Positions 9,830 through 20,720 of a DNA stretch of 64,000 nt are shown here, one piece after another. How positions within the stretch are numbered: position 1 is the stretch's first letter; each line of letters begins with the position of its first letter. The notes beneath the pieces are model-generated. The model did not search any database. It saw only the letters and a list, made by a program, of their open reading frames with translations, and was not told the DNA's origin. This DNA is from Adenophora triphylla var. japonica (taxonomy: Eukaryota > Streptophyta > Magnoliopsida > Asterales > Campanulaceae). Where the stretch lies: NCBI GenBank assembly GCA_022495995.1, contig JAFEMH010000165.1:620001-684000 (forward strand). Direction: 5' to 3'. A program made the position numbers and the translations under genes.

Positions 9830-12716
9830 CGAGAAGCTCAGTCGTGATGGCTGGAATCTCATTAGAGCTCGCCGCTGCTGCCTGCATAGCATGAAGTAGG
9901 GCCTTGTCGTACATATCCATTGCATCGTTTTCCGCCTTCTCTTTGTTGTCAGCAATCTCCTTGATCAATTCAGCATTTGAAGTCGCCTTAGCTAGGTTCT
10001 CAGCCTCTAGGGCCTTGATCTTCTCTTCTGTCTGTAGCTTTAACGCCGAGATCTCGTCGTGTAACTCTTTCTCCTTATTCTCGCGGATCTTGAGCGCCTC
10101 AGCCATTTTCAGTTTCTCCGCCTGGAAAGCCGCCAAATCTTTTTCCATGTCAACACACTTGTTCTTGTATTTGTCTTTCTCTCCCAAAGCCCACTTGCGT
10201 GCCCTCTCAAGTTTCTCCGAATCGCGGACCAAACATTGGCATTTGTTCCTTAACCCATGCAAAGTGCTAGTAATCTGCATAGATTATTAGAAGAGAATAA
10301 GTGATTTAAAGAAGAAAAGTGAAAGGCATAGCTAAAATAAGAAGCGACAATCCTTACCCCGCAGATTTGAAGGCCGACAAAGTTTATAGACAGGTCAATA
10401 TCCTGCTCCACCACCTCAGCTATGGCTGCTTTATCGCCTGCGCGTTCAATGATGCCGGCACCGATTATGCTGTAAATGGGATCTCGAGAATGGATATCAA
10501 AGCCTGTCAGATGGGGAATGGAGGCAATCTCCATGCTTAAGTCATACAGGCCATCCTTGTCGAGCGGCATCTCAAACCCTTCTCGGAGCCAACTGACAAG
10601 CTGGGCCTCGGCTTCGGTGGAAGTTTCCTCAATCATGACCGCCTCCGGGTCATCCTCAGTACGACCTCGCTTATTGGGGCGGGAACCAGTTGGCTTGGGG
10701 GAGTTAGTAGGCGGGATTGGCTCAACGTCCTCAGCGGCGGCATCAGTCTCCTTCTCGAAATTTTCTCCCTTAACCATATCCTCGTCTCTCAAAGCAAGGG
10801 CGGAAGACCGCATAGGGGTTTTGGCTCTGCTGGATTTCTTGGCATGACCAGCGGCCTTCTCTGCGACAACAGCAGCCTTCTCGCGGGCGATGGCCTCGGA
10901 GTCATCCCCGTGCAAGGAAATTGGGATCTCCAGTTCAGCAGTCTGTAGCAGGGCAGTTTGGCGTGAATCGGCAAGTCGCTTGCGGCGACCATCAGAGCCG
11001 GAGGCAGCAGCTCGCCTATCGGATACGTCCATGAGTCGAAATTCTGAATCAAAAACGACATACCATTAGCATAAGGAAAGTAAAGAGAGAATATGAGACA
11101 AGGATAAAGGCGAGAAACATACTTATTGCGTCAAACATAGCATTACAGCAGTAACCTTCCCTTTGGCAAGGCCCACACTCAGAAGCAAAGCAATTTCCCG
11201 TATGGAGATCCCAGCCAGGATAGGGAGCAGTGTGAACTATGGATAAGCGAGGTTCATCATCTGGGCAAGTAAAGTCAGGAAGGCCAACTTGGCGAAGCAA
11301 TGAAGGGCGATATAGAATATCTCGCCACGAAAATAGCGCTAGACCCGTGTCTGTGGCATCAGCGAGAGTTTTAAGAATCTTTTCTTTCAATCGGGTGTCG
11401 CCGGAAACCAAGGCGGATCGAGTCTCAATTTTTGGGTTGATTTCCCCAAGGTTACATGAATGCGTCCAACCCATGTGAGATGTAACAAATAGGGGATTGG
11501 ATTGCCAATTATGAACTTTTCGGGGTAAGGGGTCAAAATCTTGGGTTTTTTATACTTAATTGAGAGGCGATTTTCAATAACTCCATCTCGCTGGGACACA
11601 GCTGTATAACCCTCGAATAAGTGAACAAATAGGGGAACAGTAGGCTCTTGTCTTAAGGCCCTGCAGATTGCTAATTAGCTGGTAAGAATCCTAAGGGCAT
11701 TGGGGTGGAGATCAACTACGGCGACACGAGCTTTGTGCATTACAACACTAATAAAAGGGTCAATGGGGAACCTAAGGTCAGCGTCTAACTGGGAAGGATA
11801 GACAATGACGCCATCAGTTCTAACTCGCATGACGACAAGTGATAAGTTGCCTGCATAAGGCTCTATGCGGTAAAGGTCAGGGTTAATACCGTACTTAACA
11901 TGATAGGGTGTTTGAAAATCCATGGAAGAGGAGCTACTGGCTCCAGCGACATCAAGGTTAGAGGAACCCTGCGAGATGTGTGGTCGCAATGAAGTCTTAG
12001 CTGCCAAAATGTCCGACACGCCATGATTTGAGGTTGAATTGGAGAAAGACATGTCGCTCCTATCACTGGAGCTTGACAGCACCTGTTTATAGAAGTGACG
12101 ACTATGTAAATTGGGGGCTGCGAGATAGTCAGTGTCAGAAAATTCAATTTCAGAAAAAGGGAGGTAGAAGTCGCAGATATGAGCACAAAGTTCATTAGTC
12201 GTGAAAAAAGTTTTCATAGGAGAGGATTTGTGCAAGAAAGGGGGACCCCTAATTTCTAAGGCATTTAGTATGGCGACATCCGTTCCATGTCGCATTAGCA
12301 TAAAGGTGAGATCCTCGTGCGAGATCCGAGCCCATACTGAATGTGCGCTCGCCCGGAATTTGGGTTTTCGGTTTAAATGAAAAGAAGGAGTCGCCACGCC
12401 GTTTTAAGAGGAAACATTGAAAACCTTTTGTTTAGAGAGAAATCATGAGTTCGGAGGTCAGGTTACGTGTTGGGAAGAACCGAGAGTTCACCCAACACGC
12501 CTCGTCCATAGACGAGTCTTTCAATAAAAAACATCCAAGTAAATCAAAAGTGTGTGCAAATATTGATAATAAACAAAGTGTGATAAAATGCATCTTATTA
12601 ATTATGGAACAAGAATTACATATTGTGAGCCCATTATTTAGGGAGGCCACATCCCTGATACAAACAATCTAAAACAGATTACAAAGGAAAAAAGGGTCTC
12701 TGCAGATGGGTCATGT

Positions 12717-13486
12717 ATGTCGCATGACACATCGCACCAGTGACCACATGTGTCGCGTGACACAGGATCACTTGGAGACAAAGGTGTCGCGTGACACATA
12801 TGAGCCATCTGCAGAAACTTAACAAGATGAGCACAGAATCAACAGAAAGCTATATAGATCTAATCATTTAACTAGATTACGAACGAAATACAGAAACGAA
12901 ACTAAATCAACCCAGGGAGTGTGAATATGGGTAGATCCACACCCCCTTGGGGTTCAAACACCAAGTTCAATCAAATAATCAACAATATAGGCTCAATTGC
13001 ACGAATTACTCAAATTAAACAGAGAGATTGCGATTGGGATTCAGTAATCCAGATAGCTAGGATCTGATTACTGAATCCAAACAAAATTAGATGCTAGAAT
13101 TAATAGAAATTAAGCAAGAGAGAGAGAGAGATTGGGTTTAGGGAATCGTTACCCTTGTTGCTTCCACGAATTCTATATCTAGTTAGATATAGAACCCTTC
13201 AATTCTTCACTTCTGATCTGGAAGGACTGATGGAAGGGGTTCAATTGGTGTGGCTTGAGAATTGGGTTTGGAAGGGAGGAATTGGGTAGGTTGAAGGTAG
13301 GAGAGAGAGAGGTTTGTGTTTGGAGAGGTTCGTTACGCTGCAAATCCTGCAGAGTAACAGTAGGCTAAAATTGGGATCCATTTATGAGAGGGGGAGGGTC
13401 TTATTTATAGGCTGCAGTTGGCTGCCTTAGTGTGTCGCACGACCTTACGCGTCCTCTTTCCATGCCTCAAGCTGTCGCGTGACACA
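12717..13486. repeat. recurring near-palindrome TGTCGCGTGACACA in the LTR of B
   Basis: Copies or close variants are seen near 12720, 12752, 12787, 13432 and 13472, on both sides of most of the LTR. The motif is nearly self-complementary (GTGTCGCGTGACAC). Its dispersion within one LTR, close to the TATA box, suggests a protein-binding site or RNA hairpin, but this is inference. Confidence 0.6.
13401..13410 (-). promoter_or_regulatory. TATA box of LTR B
   Basis: The - strand reads CTATAAATAA, matching the CTATAAATAG of the Element C LTRs in sequence and in rough position after a repeated motif pair. Confidence 0.6.
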
Positions 13487-14024
13487 AGGTGGCTCAACCG
13501 CTTTTGGCGCCAAAAACCAGTTTCTGGAACATTCCGGGAAAATACCCAAAAGGTCCAACAGGTTTTATTCCCAAGGGGTCCTTTGGCATGAATAATGTAC
13601 CAAAAGGTACTTCCTTCGCGGGAAACTCATGAAACATTTCCGGAATGCCCCTAAATGCAATTTTATTATATTAAAATGCATCTAAAAGGTTGCGAATTGG
13701 ATTGGCGTACTTACAGAGCCCCTCGGCAACGTCACTTTTGGAAAAAGTGGGGTTGTCGATAAAATAAGACCCAATCCCAATGAGCATCAAGGGATAAGGT
13801 GAAGGGCTAGAAGGGTGAGAAGGGGGAAATTATGGCTGGACCTTTCTGAGAAAGGATTCCTACGTATCCCTTGAACAAGGGAATCAAGCCAAATCGTAGT
13901 TCGGAAATACCAAAATTAAAATCATAAGCAAGGAAAGGGGTAGAGACGTATCTTCATACCTTTGCTGTGCTTACCTGTGGTTTCCTGAGGGATTGGGTGG
14001 TTGCTTTCTTTCTCACCAGGTTGT

Positions 14025-14645
14025 AGCCGCCGGAGGGTCTCATCTTGCAAGTACTTTTGCGAGTAGGCGTCGGGGGTCTCGTATGCTATCGGCGTTGACG
14101 AGTTGTAGCTGCCTGAGGGTCTCATCTTGCACAAAGGTCTTGTGGATGCCAGGGGTCTCATACCACTTCTCTCATGCGGGATAGTTGCCGGAGGGTCTCA
14201 CACTGTATTCGCTTCTTCTTGTGGATCTTAGGAGGGTCTCATTCCACTTCTCTTTTTGCGGGGTAGTTCTTGGGAGGGTCTCACACTCTGCTTGCTTCTC
14301 TTAGTGGATGCCGGAGGGTCTCATACCACTTCTTCTTCTTCTTTGCTGGGGATGAGTATAGCTGCCGGGGGTCTCACGCTATCTCTTTTCTGCTCCGTTG
14401 GGGATAAATGTAGCTGCCAGGGGTCTCACGCTACTTATTCTTCTTCTGCTCTTTGTTGCTGCTAAGTATAGCTGCCAGGGGACTCACGCTATCTCCCCTT
14501 TCGTTACATTCGATAAGTATAGCCGCCCGGGGGACTCACGCTATCTCCGTTTTTCTGTTCTTTGCTGATCTTTGTGGATGCCAAAGGGACTCATACCACC
14601 TTCGCTTTTGTTGTTGATGAATGTAGCCGCCAAGGGTCTCACGCT
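14025..14645. repeat. degenerate minisatellite next to LTR B
   Basis: About twelve units of roughly 50-60 bp share TAGCTGCC(A/G)GGGGTCTCACGCTA or the variant GTGGATGCCGGAGGGTCTCATACCA. The region lies just inside the 3' LTR of Element B, the same place as the 50-bp array of Element C. Confidence 0.8.
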
Positions 14646-15449
14646 AATTCTTTATTCTTGTTTATTGGTTTTTCTTTGTTGGGACGGTCTTTATTGGTTG
14701 TCGTTTTTCTTTTGTGTCCTTAGCTTTCCTTGGAGAGCTGGGGGGACTCTGCTTCTTTCTTGTGCCTCGAGGCTATTGGTTTCTGGAAATTTGTTCGTCA
14801 ATCCGGGAATTCTGTTTTCCGGGGATTGGTTTCTTTTCGTGGGGCTGTTTGTTTTGTTGAGCTCTTCTTGGGGCTGTCATAGATGCACGTGCCACTTTTG
14901 CTTTTTCCTTTCTTCTCCAGTTTGGTCGGAGGGCCATTCTTCGGGACTCAATCGATTATTGTACCTGCGGGGGTAAAACAACATATGCCAGCGCTACGCC
15001 TAAACAAGCCTATCTTGTTAGCAAAGATTAATGTATGTTAGCTTGGTTTGTGCGAGTCTGTATGTCCAGGGAAAGCGAACGCAATTATTAGGTTAAAGGT
15101 CGGATTTGTCGGGTTTATAGGTGTGTATAGCAGGGGTCCTCTCCCGTGTATTTTTAGGGGTATGTGTATGAGAGTAAGGGGTGTGTTATGGCAACGGCGA
15201 GTCGGAAAATGCTCTGGGGTAACCACTGCAGCTTTTCCACACCGTCCGCTCTCGCCCAAAGAATGTCGCCCGACATGTTATGTCTGTTATGTGTCCGTTT
15301 CCGTCGCACGACCGAGGGAGGCTCGTAATAGGCCCTTCAAAAGTCGGTCTAGGCTTCATTCTCGCGTACACTGTCTTCTTAGTAGAGAAACCCAGAGCCC
15401 TTATTTGGCGTATAAGCGATTCCTATGGTCAAGGCGATACTTTTGGCCG

Positions 15450-17030
15450 CAATGGAACATCATAGCAAGGAGGTTGCTTCCTGAGTGTCAATTTCATCGG
15501 GACTTCATCGAAATTTGGGGATTTCATCCGAGGCATCATAGAAATATTATCGATAAGCGGTACAAGATGCCTTGCATTTGGTCCTTGAAAGATTGGAGGG
15601 TTGATCGGGATTTGCTTCTGGCCGCATCACCTTCGGGATTCCGAGCGCCATGTATTCTCTTTGTCATACAATTATCTCGACCCCAACTATGGAAGACTTT
15701 AGGGCGTTGACGAGGCTTGGGTAAAGGCGGCTCTTGTAGCATTCCCCGAGACGATCGGTTGGTTGAGGAGCAGCTATCGACTTTTTATCTCTCGCTGCGG
15801 ATCGGTATTGCCTATGATTACTGGGTGATGGGTCCATAGATTTGACTCGGATGGCTAGGTTGCGTCTGTCCCGTCCCGATCTGTTTGACCTTTCTACCTC
15901 TCTCGGATATGTTTATGTTGTTCACACCGTCGGCTTACTATTTTTGCGGATATGCTGGTCTCGCTCAAGCACTTTGTTGGAGATTGTTAGGCAAATGAGG
16001 GGTGGCCGGGTATAGATTCTCGTCAAATTCGTTACGGCCAAGGGGAGATGGATGTTGTACCACCGTTGTTGGATTTGAGACTTATCACGGTATTGACGAG
16101 GCTAGCGGGGGATCGGTACTTCATGGGAGCAGCGGCCGGCTTATTATCTACGTGGTTCTTTGAGAGGTTACGCTTGATCGGACCATTACCGGAAAGGCCT
16201 CGGACGGCCATGCCACAGGTGACTCGGCCACGTATCTTTGGTGAGGGACGAGGTTGATGATAGTTAGCGAGATGAGGTTGTCACGGTGCGAGACCACCGA
16301 TCCGAGCTTTTGGATTCCCGCACGGAATATACGAACATGAGAGATATTCGGGATGGATCGGCAGTAGTCCGGTTGCCTGGTTTGCATGTATCCTCTTTCG
16401 TGTCCCATCACCGGTGAGCGGACAGAGTATAGGTACCCTCGGCAGATCCTCCGAGCTTTGAGGGAGAGGCGGTGGCCCGATCTTGTTTCGATGTCCATGG
16501 ACCGAGCCCCGAGCTATACGGTTTTCGCGAGATCTTTTCGGAGGGCTTTCTTCCCACTCGTGTGCTCCTTCGGCGGCCTAGAGGATTTACATTTCGACCA
16601 CGTAGTATACGGATTGGTATGAGGAGCATCGGGTGGTTACGTGCAACTAGCTATAGAGACTCGCCGTCGGGAATACTTGGGAGCAGACTCTCTGTCCAGT
16701 AGAACTCTCAGAGATATAGAGGCACGAGGAAACCCATACAATGTTACCGGCGATGCTGCTGATGACTATGAGAGACAAGAGATCCGGAGGGCTGCTTTAA
16801 TGATCCAGAGATGAGAGCTTGCAGAGAGGCGTTGCGGCAAGAGAGGATTGCTAGGGCTGCCTTGAGGGAGACTCGGTCCGATTGAACCGCCGCGCGCATT
16901 ATTCCCGAGTTGGGACGGGCTCAAACCGGCTTGTTCGACATTCCTAAGCCAAAGACCTCCGGGGACCGAGAAAGAGGAAGGATAGAGGAGCGAATTCGGG
17001 AGCGGGACGAGCCTCTAGACACACATTTTC
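15450..17030 (+). pseudogene. antisense ORF remnant of Element B
   Basis: Short open stretches on the + strand, opposite to the pol of Element B, are broken by many stops and shifts. Recognisable pieces are STPTMEDFRALTRLG (near 15680) and LTRLAGDRYFMGAAAGLLST (near 16090), which recall plant mobile domain-like antisense ORFs. An Arg/Glu-rich stretch (RERGRIEERIRERDE near 16970) resembles the charged tail seen in the antisense ORF of C. Assignment rests mainly on position and is tentative. Confidence 0.45.
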
Positions 17031-17612
17031 CTTTTTATTTTGAGAGACTCGAGACTCTTTTTGCTTTATGTTTTGAGAGTAGGAATTATACTCAGTATGG
17101 AACCGAGTACCACTTTGATTACTTAATGCGACAAAATAGATGTTATCAATGTTTTCTTTTATTCGTAATGCTTTTTGAGTCGAAGGTAGGCCGTGCTTGA
17201 ACTCATCAACAAGAATATTAACTCGAAATGATCCTTTGAAAAGCCTTGGGACCGTAATCAAAACGCATTTTGGTAGAAAGAGAGATTTTTTCGGCTTTAG
17301 ACCGAACCACAAGTGGTTGCCTACGTTCCCCTTTTGTAAGAGAACTAAGGGGCTCGGGTCTCCGTAGTTCGACTCAATTGACTTTAGTGTTTAAGAAAGG
17401 GGAAGATAGAAGGGAAATGGTGCAACCCTGTTTTTACGTAGACCGCCCTCTTTTGGGTTTTCGGTCTAGCTGGGTATATTCTTTAGCACCTGGCGCGTCC
17501 CTTATTTTTGCATGGACTGCCTTTTGAGAGGTTTTCAGTCTCATCTGGGACAATTTTGTTGCGCCTTTATTTATCATCATTTTTTTATATATTTTTTTTT
17601 GTTATTATATTT

Positions 17613-19094
17613 TTATTTTAGAGGGGGAAAGACTCGATCATACGAAATACCTCCGCAACTTGTCGCCGTTGACGGGGTGCAGAAATGGGTTGCCATCCAA
17701 GTCTCGATACCGCATAGCTCCTCCGAGAATACTTTCTTTACTAAAAACGGTCCAACCCAAATGGGTGCCCATTTTCCCAACGCACTGCTCTGATTTGAGG
17801 GCTCCATCTTAAGAACCAGATCACCGACTTTGATATCCCTGGGTTTCACTTTCTTATCAAAAGCACGGGCCATTCTTCTCTTGTATGCCCTGTTATGCTC
17901 CATGGCTTTTAGTCTTCGTTCATCTAGTAGAGCCAGCTCATTATATCGACTTTGGAGCCATTCGATCTCGTTCACCTCATTCTCGAGCAAAACCACGAGG
18001 AAGGAATCTCTAACTCAATGGGCATTACGGCCTCCATTCCGTAGGTCGAGCGTATGGGGTTACGCCGGTGGCGCTCGGATTGAAGTGCGATAGCCCCATA
18101 ATGCTAAATGCGGCTTTTCTCGGCCAATCTCGTCCTCGCTCGGCCATCTTCTTTATGATTCTCTCCAAATTCTTATTGGCGGCTTCAACGGCGCCGTTTG
18201 TCCTGTGGCCCGTATGGTGAAGATTTGTGGCGTTTGACTCGGTATTCGGTGAGCAACCGATCAGTTTCTCCCTCAAAATCGGTTCCATTGTCGAGAAATA
18301 ATCTCGTTTGGGACTCCATAGCGACGTAAAATCTGCTCCTTTATGAATCGGGCAACTTTCTTGGTGGTGAGCACTTTATAAGACGCAGCCTTCTACCCAT
18401 TTTGTGAAGTAATCCACGGCCACTAATACAAATGCATGCCCATTGCTCCCCGGGCGGAGAAATCTTCCCAATGACATCAATACCCCATGTTGCGAAAGGC
18501 CACGGAGTTGTCATACAAGTATAAGTCGTGAGGGGGATGTGGTTCGATTGGAGAATCGGCGGCATTTATCACAAGTCCGCACAAAATGGATGCAACTGTC
18601 TCCATAGTGATCCGTAAGTAACCCACTGATGATGCTATGCATGAGAGATCGGGCGTTCATATGAGGTCCGCAGGCACCGTTGTGAACGTCTTCCATTACT
18701 CTTTGAGCCTTTTCTTTACTAATACAGAGTAGGAGCGGACAACCTTCCCTTTTCTTCCATAATTCATTGCCGAGTATGACATATTGTCTTGTGATCTCTT
18801 TAGGGCCTGCGAAGCTCTTGGCATGTACTCTTTTGAATCTCCTTCTCGGTCCACAGGAAATGATGCTTCCCCATACTTGAGGTATTGAAAGATCTGATTG
18901 TACCACGGTTCACTGACAGTCTCGATCTCAATCTCACAACAATATGCAGGATTTTCTCTTCTACCGACCCTAAATGGCTTGATTGATTTACCTTCTGGGA
19001 TTTCCACCAAAGAGGCTAAGGTAGCCAGAGCATCTGCGAATCTGTTCTTGTCTCGCGGTAAGAACTGGAATGATACTTCCTTGAATTAGCCGTC
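17613..19094 (-). pseudogene. RNase H end and integrase of Element B
   Basis: Reading leftward, KEVSFQFLPRDKNRFADALA ends the second RNase H at about 19080-19020. The integrase zinc finger region (NGACGPHMNARSLMHSI, CIHFVRTCDKCRRF) lies at 18900-18560. The core entry WPFATWGIDVIGKISPPG is near 18500. The C-terminal part (AYKRRMARAFDKKVKPRDIK, LGKWAPIWVGPFLVKKV) is at 17996-17620. At least four frame breaks are needed to read through. The protein closely matches the corresponding part of Element C. Confidence 0.85.
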
Positions 19095-20698
19095 TGTAAG
19101 TACCCAAATCTGGCTCATGCCTTCCGGTTAATTTTCCCGACATTTCGGTAAATTTTCCGGTAATTCCCCGGACCTTCCTAGTGTTCCGGAAATGTCCTGG
19201 AACAGTCCAAATCTAAATTAGGGCTGTAAGGAGCCTTCCTAATTAAGAAAACACGTTTTTCTTAATTAGGGGGAAGCTTCTAGAATGATGCCACCTTGCA
19301 TGGTTCTAGAATGCTGAGTCACAATGGATAAGACCGCACGGCCTCATTTGCAAAGAGCCTGCAGCCGCACGGCTTCATTAGCCTTATCCAGACTGCCTAT
19401 AAATAGAGCCCTCCTCTACCCATTTTAATCATCAACAAGAAGCATAATACTCTCATAATACGAAGAAGATCCCCCAAGGAGCTGCTGGAAGTCCAAGAAG
19501 GCGAAGAAGAAGCTCAAGAAGCCATCTCCCTCCTCCTTGAAGACCCAAGAAGAATCCTCTCCTCCTAGCTCCGTCCGAAGAAGCGAAGGAAACGATTGGT
19601 AACCTCGCACGCCCTAACCTTGCATTTTAATTGATATACTTGCTCATTGCATTCACATATCTTGCTTGGGACTTGGCATTTATTCATAAAGATCATATCT
19701 TTATCACCCCCTTTCCCCTTTGCATGCATTAAGACCTCATTTGTCATAAAAATGTAGTCCTTTTTCATAAAGGTGCATCCTTTGCACCTAAAATCCCTAT
19801 TTTCCAATAAAAATGTCATCTGTATGCATCATTTGCATATAAAGATCAAATCTTTTTCAATAAAAACGCATCCTTTGCATTCAAAAACCTTTTTCAATGC
19901 ATCATTTGCATAAAAATCAAATCTTTATGCATCATTTGCATAAAGATCATTTCTTTCAATCAAAAAGCATCATTTGCAACCTAAAAATGTCATCTTTTCA
20001 TTAAAGATTCATTTTTCATCATGCACTTCCCCTTTCCCCCAACCTTGGAACGGACCGGTGTAAAAGTTCTCATCTTTGCATCGTTCCTTCCATTAAAGGT
20101 TCATGATTTCTTTAGGAAAATGATAACCTTGAACCCTATATCTCCAATTATCGCTTAAGAATGAGTATGAAGCCTCTATACGAGCTCGACCGTCTTAAAG
20201 CGTAGGATTGATGGGCTAAGGACATTCCTTCCTAAAGAACCTCATCTTTGACCCAAAAGAGAGTCATTCTCTCGATCACGCAAGTCCCGAGGGTCCCGAG
20301 GTTTAAAATGCGATGATCATAATGTCATAAGATGAGGACGGGATCATAATCCCAAATACATAAATTCCAAGGAATCCCGAGCGACAACCAACAAATGGTT
20401 TGTACGTCCGGAAGATAACTTGGGACATTCCCCCCCTTTATTTTCAAACACATGCACACAAAGAAAGCACGCAAGCAAACACGATTAATGAAATCTAGGG
20501 AGACTTGCTCCGGCAAGGCACTTTGGGTGAACGCCAAACGTTCTTCCCAAGGGGTAACTTAACCTCCGAACCCATAAAACCTTTTTTTCAAAGTTTTGAG
20601 GTAATCAAAATGGCGTGGCGACTCCGTTTTTCAAATAAACCGGATGTCTTCAAACTCGCGTGAATCCAATAAACAAAAATTTTGGGCACACATTCACA
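19095..20698 (+). repeat. 5' LTR of Element C
   Basis: The LTR starts TGTAAGTACCC and ends TTCACA. A TATA box (CTATAAATAG) lies at 19397-19406. A pair of CCGCACGGC motifs sits at about 19343-19380, upstream of it. The second half is rich in CATTTGCAT/AAAGATC low-complexity motifs. By eye about seven substitutions separate a ~400-bp stretch from the 3' copy, with several small indels elsewhere. Confidence 0.88.
19398..19406 (+). promoter_or_regulatory. TATA box of LTR C
   Basis: TATAAATAG is preceded by the paired CCGCACGGC motif and followed by GAGCCCTCCTCTACC. The same arrangement is present in the 3' LTR at 36218-36226. Confidence 0.65.
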
Positions 20699-20699
20699 G

Positions 20700-20720
20700 T
20701 TTGGCGACTCCATTTGGGGA
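20700..20720 (+). other. primer binding site of Element C
   Basis: TTTGGCGACTCCATTTGGGGA begins two bases after the LTR end. It resembles the PBS reported for Ogre elements (TGGCGACTC... type, attributed to tRNA-Arg), which supports the family assignment. Confidence 0.7.

Larger units (their letters stand above)
533..12341 (+). mobile_element. Element A: Tat-lineage Ty3/gypsy retrotransposon, 3' end missing
   Basis: The element reads on the + strand: LTR, gag, protease, RT, RNase H, a second RNase H, integrase, tandem repeats, then an antisense ORF block. Two RNase H domains and an antisense gene between pol and the 3' LTR are known traits of the Tat lineage of plant chromoviruses' sister clade. 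Pol has few indels but several in-frame stops. The element ends abruptly at 12341, where the LTR of Element B begins inside the antisense gene. No second copy of the 5' LTR was found to the right, so the 3' LTR is outside the window or deleted. The exact left edge is inferred from a TG. Confidence 0.8.
9263..12341 (-). pseudogene. antisense spliced gene of Element A (Transposase_28-like)
   Basis: The gene runs opposite to pol. Exon 1 (12341 down to 11123) has the block VIVYPSQLDADLRFPIDPF and LHPNALRIL, typical of the plant 'putative gypsy type transposon' family (Transposase_28), and ends in a Cys cluster CGPCQREGYCCNAMF. A GT-AG intron (11044-11122) leads to a second exon (to 10358) with basic, NLS-like PNKRGRTEDD. 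A second GT-AG intron (10275-10357) leads to a coiled-coil exon (KYKNKCVDMEKDLAAFQAEK). Both introns preserve the frame. Defects are a TAA near 11676, a frameshift near 11455, a tandem array inserted at 9505-9829, and a TAA near 9436. The C-terminus ends near 9263. The 5' end is cut off by Element B. Antisense genes of this kind are known for Tat elements, but their function is not established. Confidence 0.75.
12342..13715 (-). repeat. 3' LTR of Element B
   Basis: On the - strand the LTR begins TGTAAGTACG (right edge 13715) and ends CGCACA (left edge 12342). It shares TGTAAGTAC at its start, the GCCGAGGG(G)C polypurine-like flank, and the block GGCGTGGCGACTCC near its end with the LTRs of Element C, so B and C are related families. 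A TATA box on the - strand lies at 13401-13410. Confidence 0.78.
12342..19094 (-). mobile_element. Element B: truncated Ogre-like retrotransposon
   Basis: This element reads on the - strand. Its 3' LTR (12342-13715) has cut into the antisense gene of Element A. Going right come a minisatellite, an antisense-ORF zone (on the + strand), the integrase and the end of the second RNase H. The element stops at 19094, where the LTR of Element C begins. Gag, protease, RT and the 5' LTR are missing. The five bases left of the LTR are CTGAA, but no matching duplication could be located because the other end is lost. Coding parts carry many frameshifts. Confidence 0.75.

Noticed and set aside
12342..12397. 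Start codon of the - strand ORF at 12397 (MATPSFHLNR...)
   Set aside because: These first residues are encoded by the LTR of Element B; the true start of the antisense gene was cut off.
14572..14976. 134-codon + strand ORF with hydrophobic stretches
   Set aside because: It overlaps the degenerate minisatellite of Element B and has no recognisable family.
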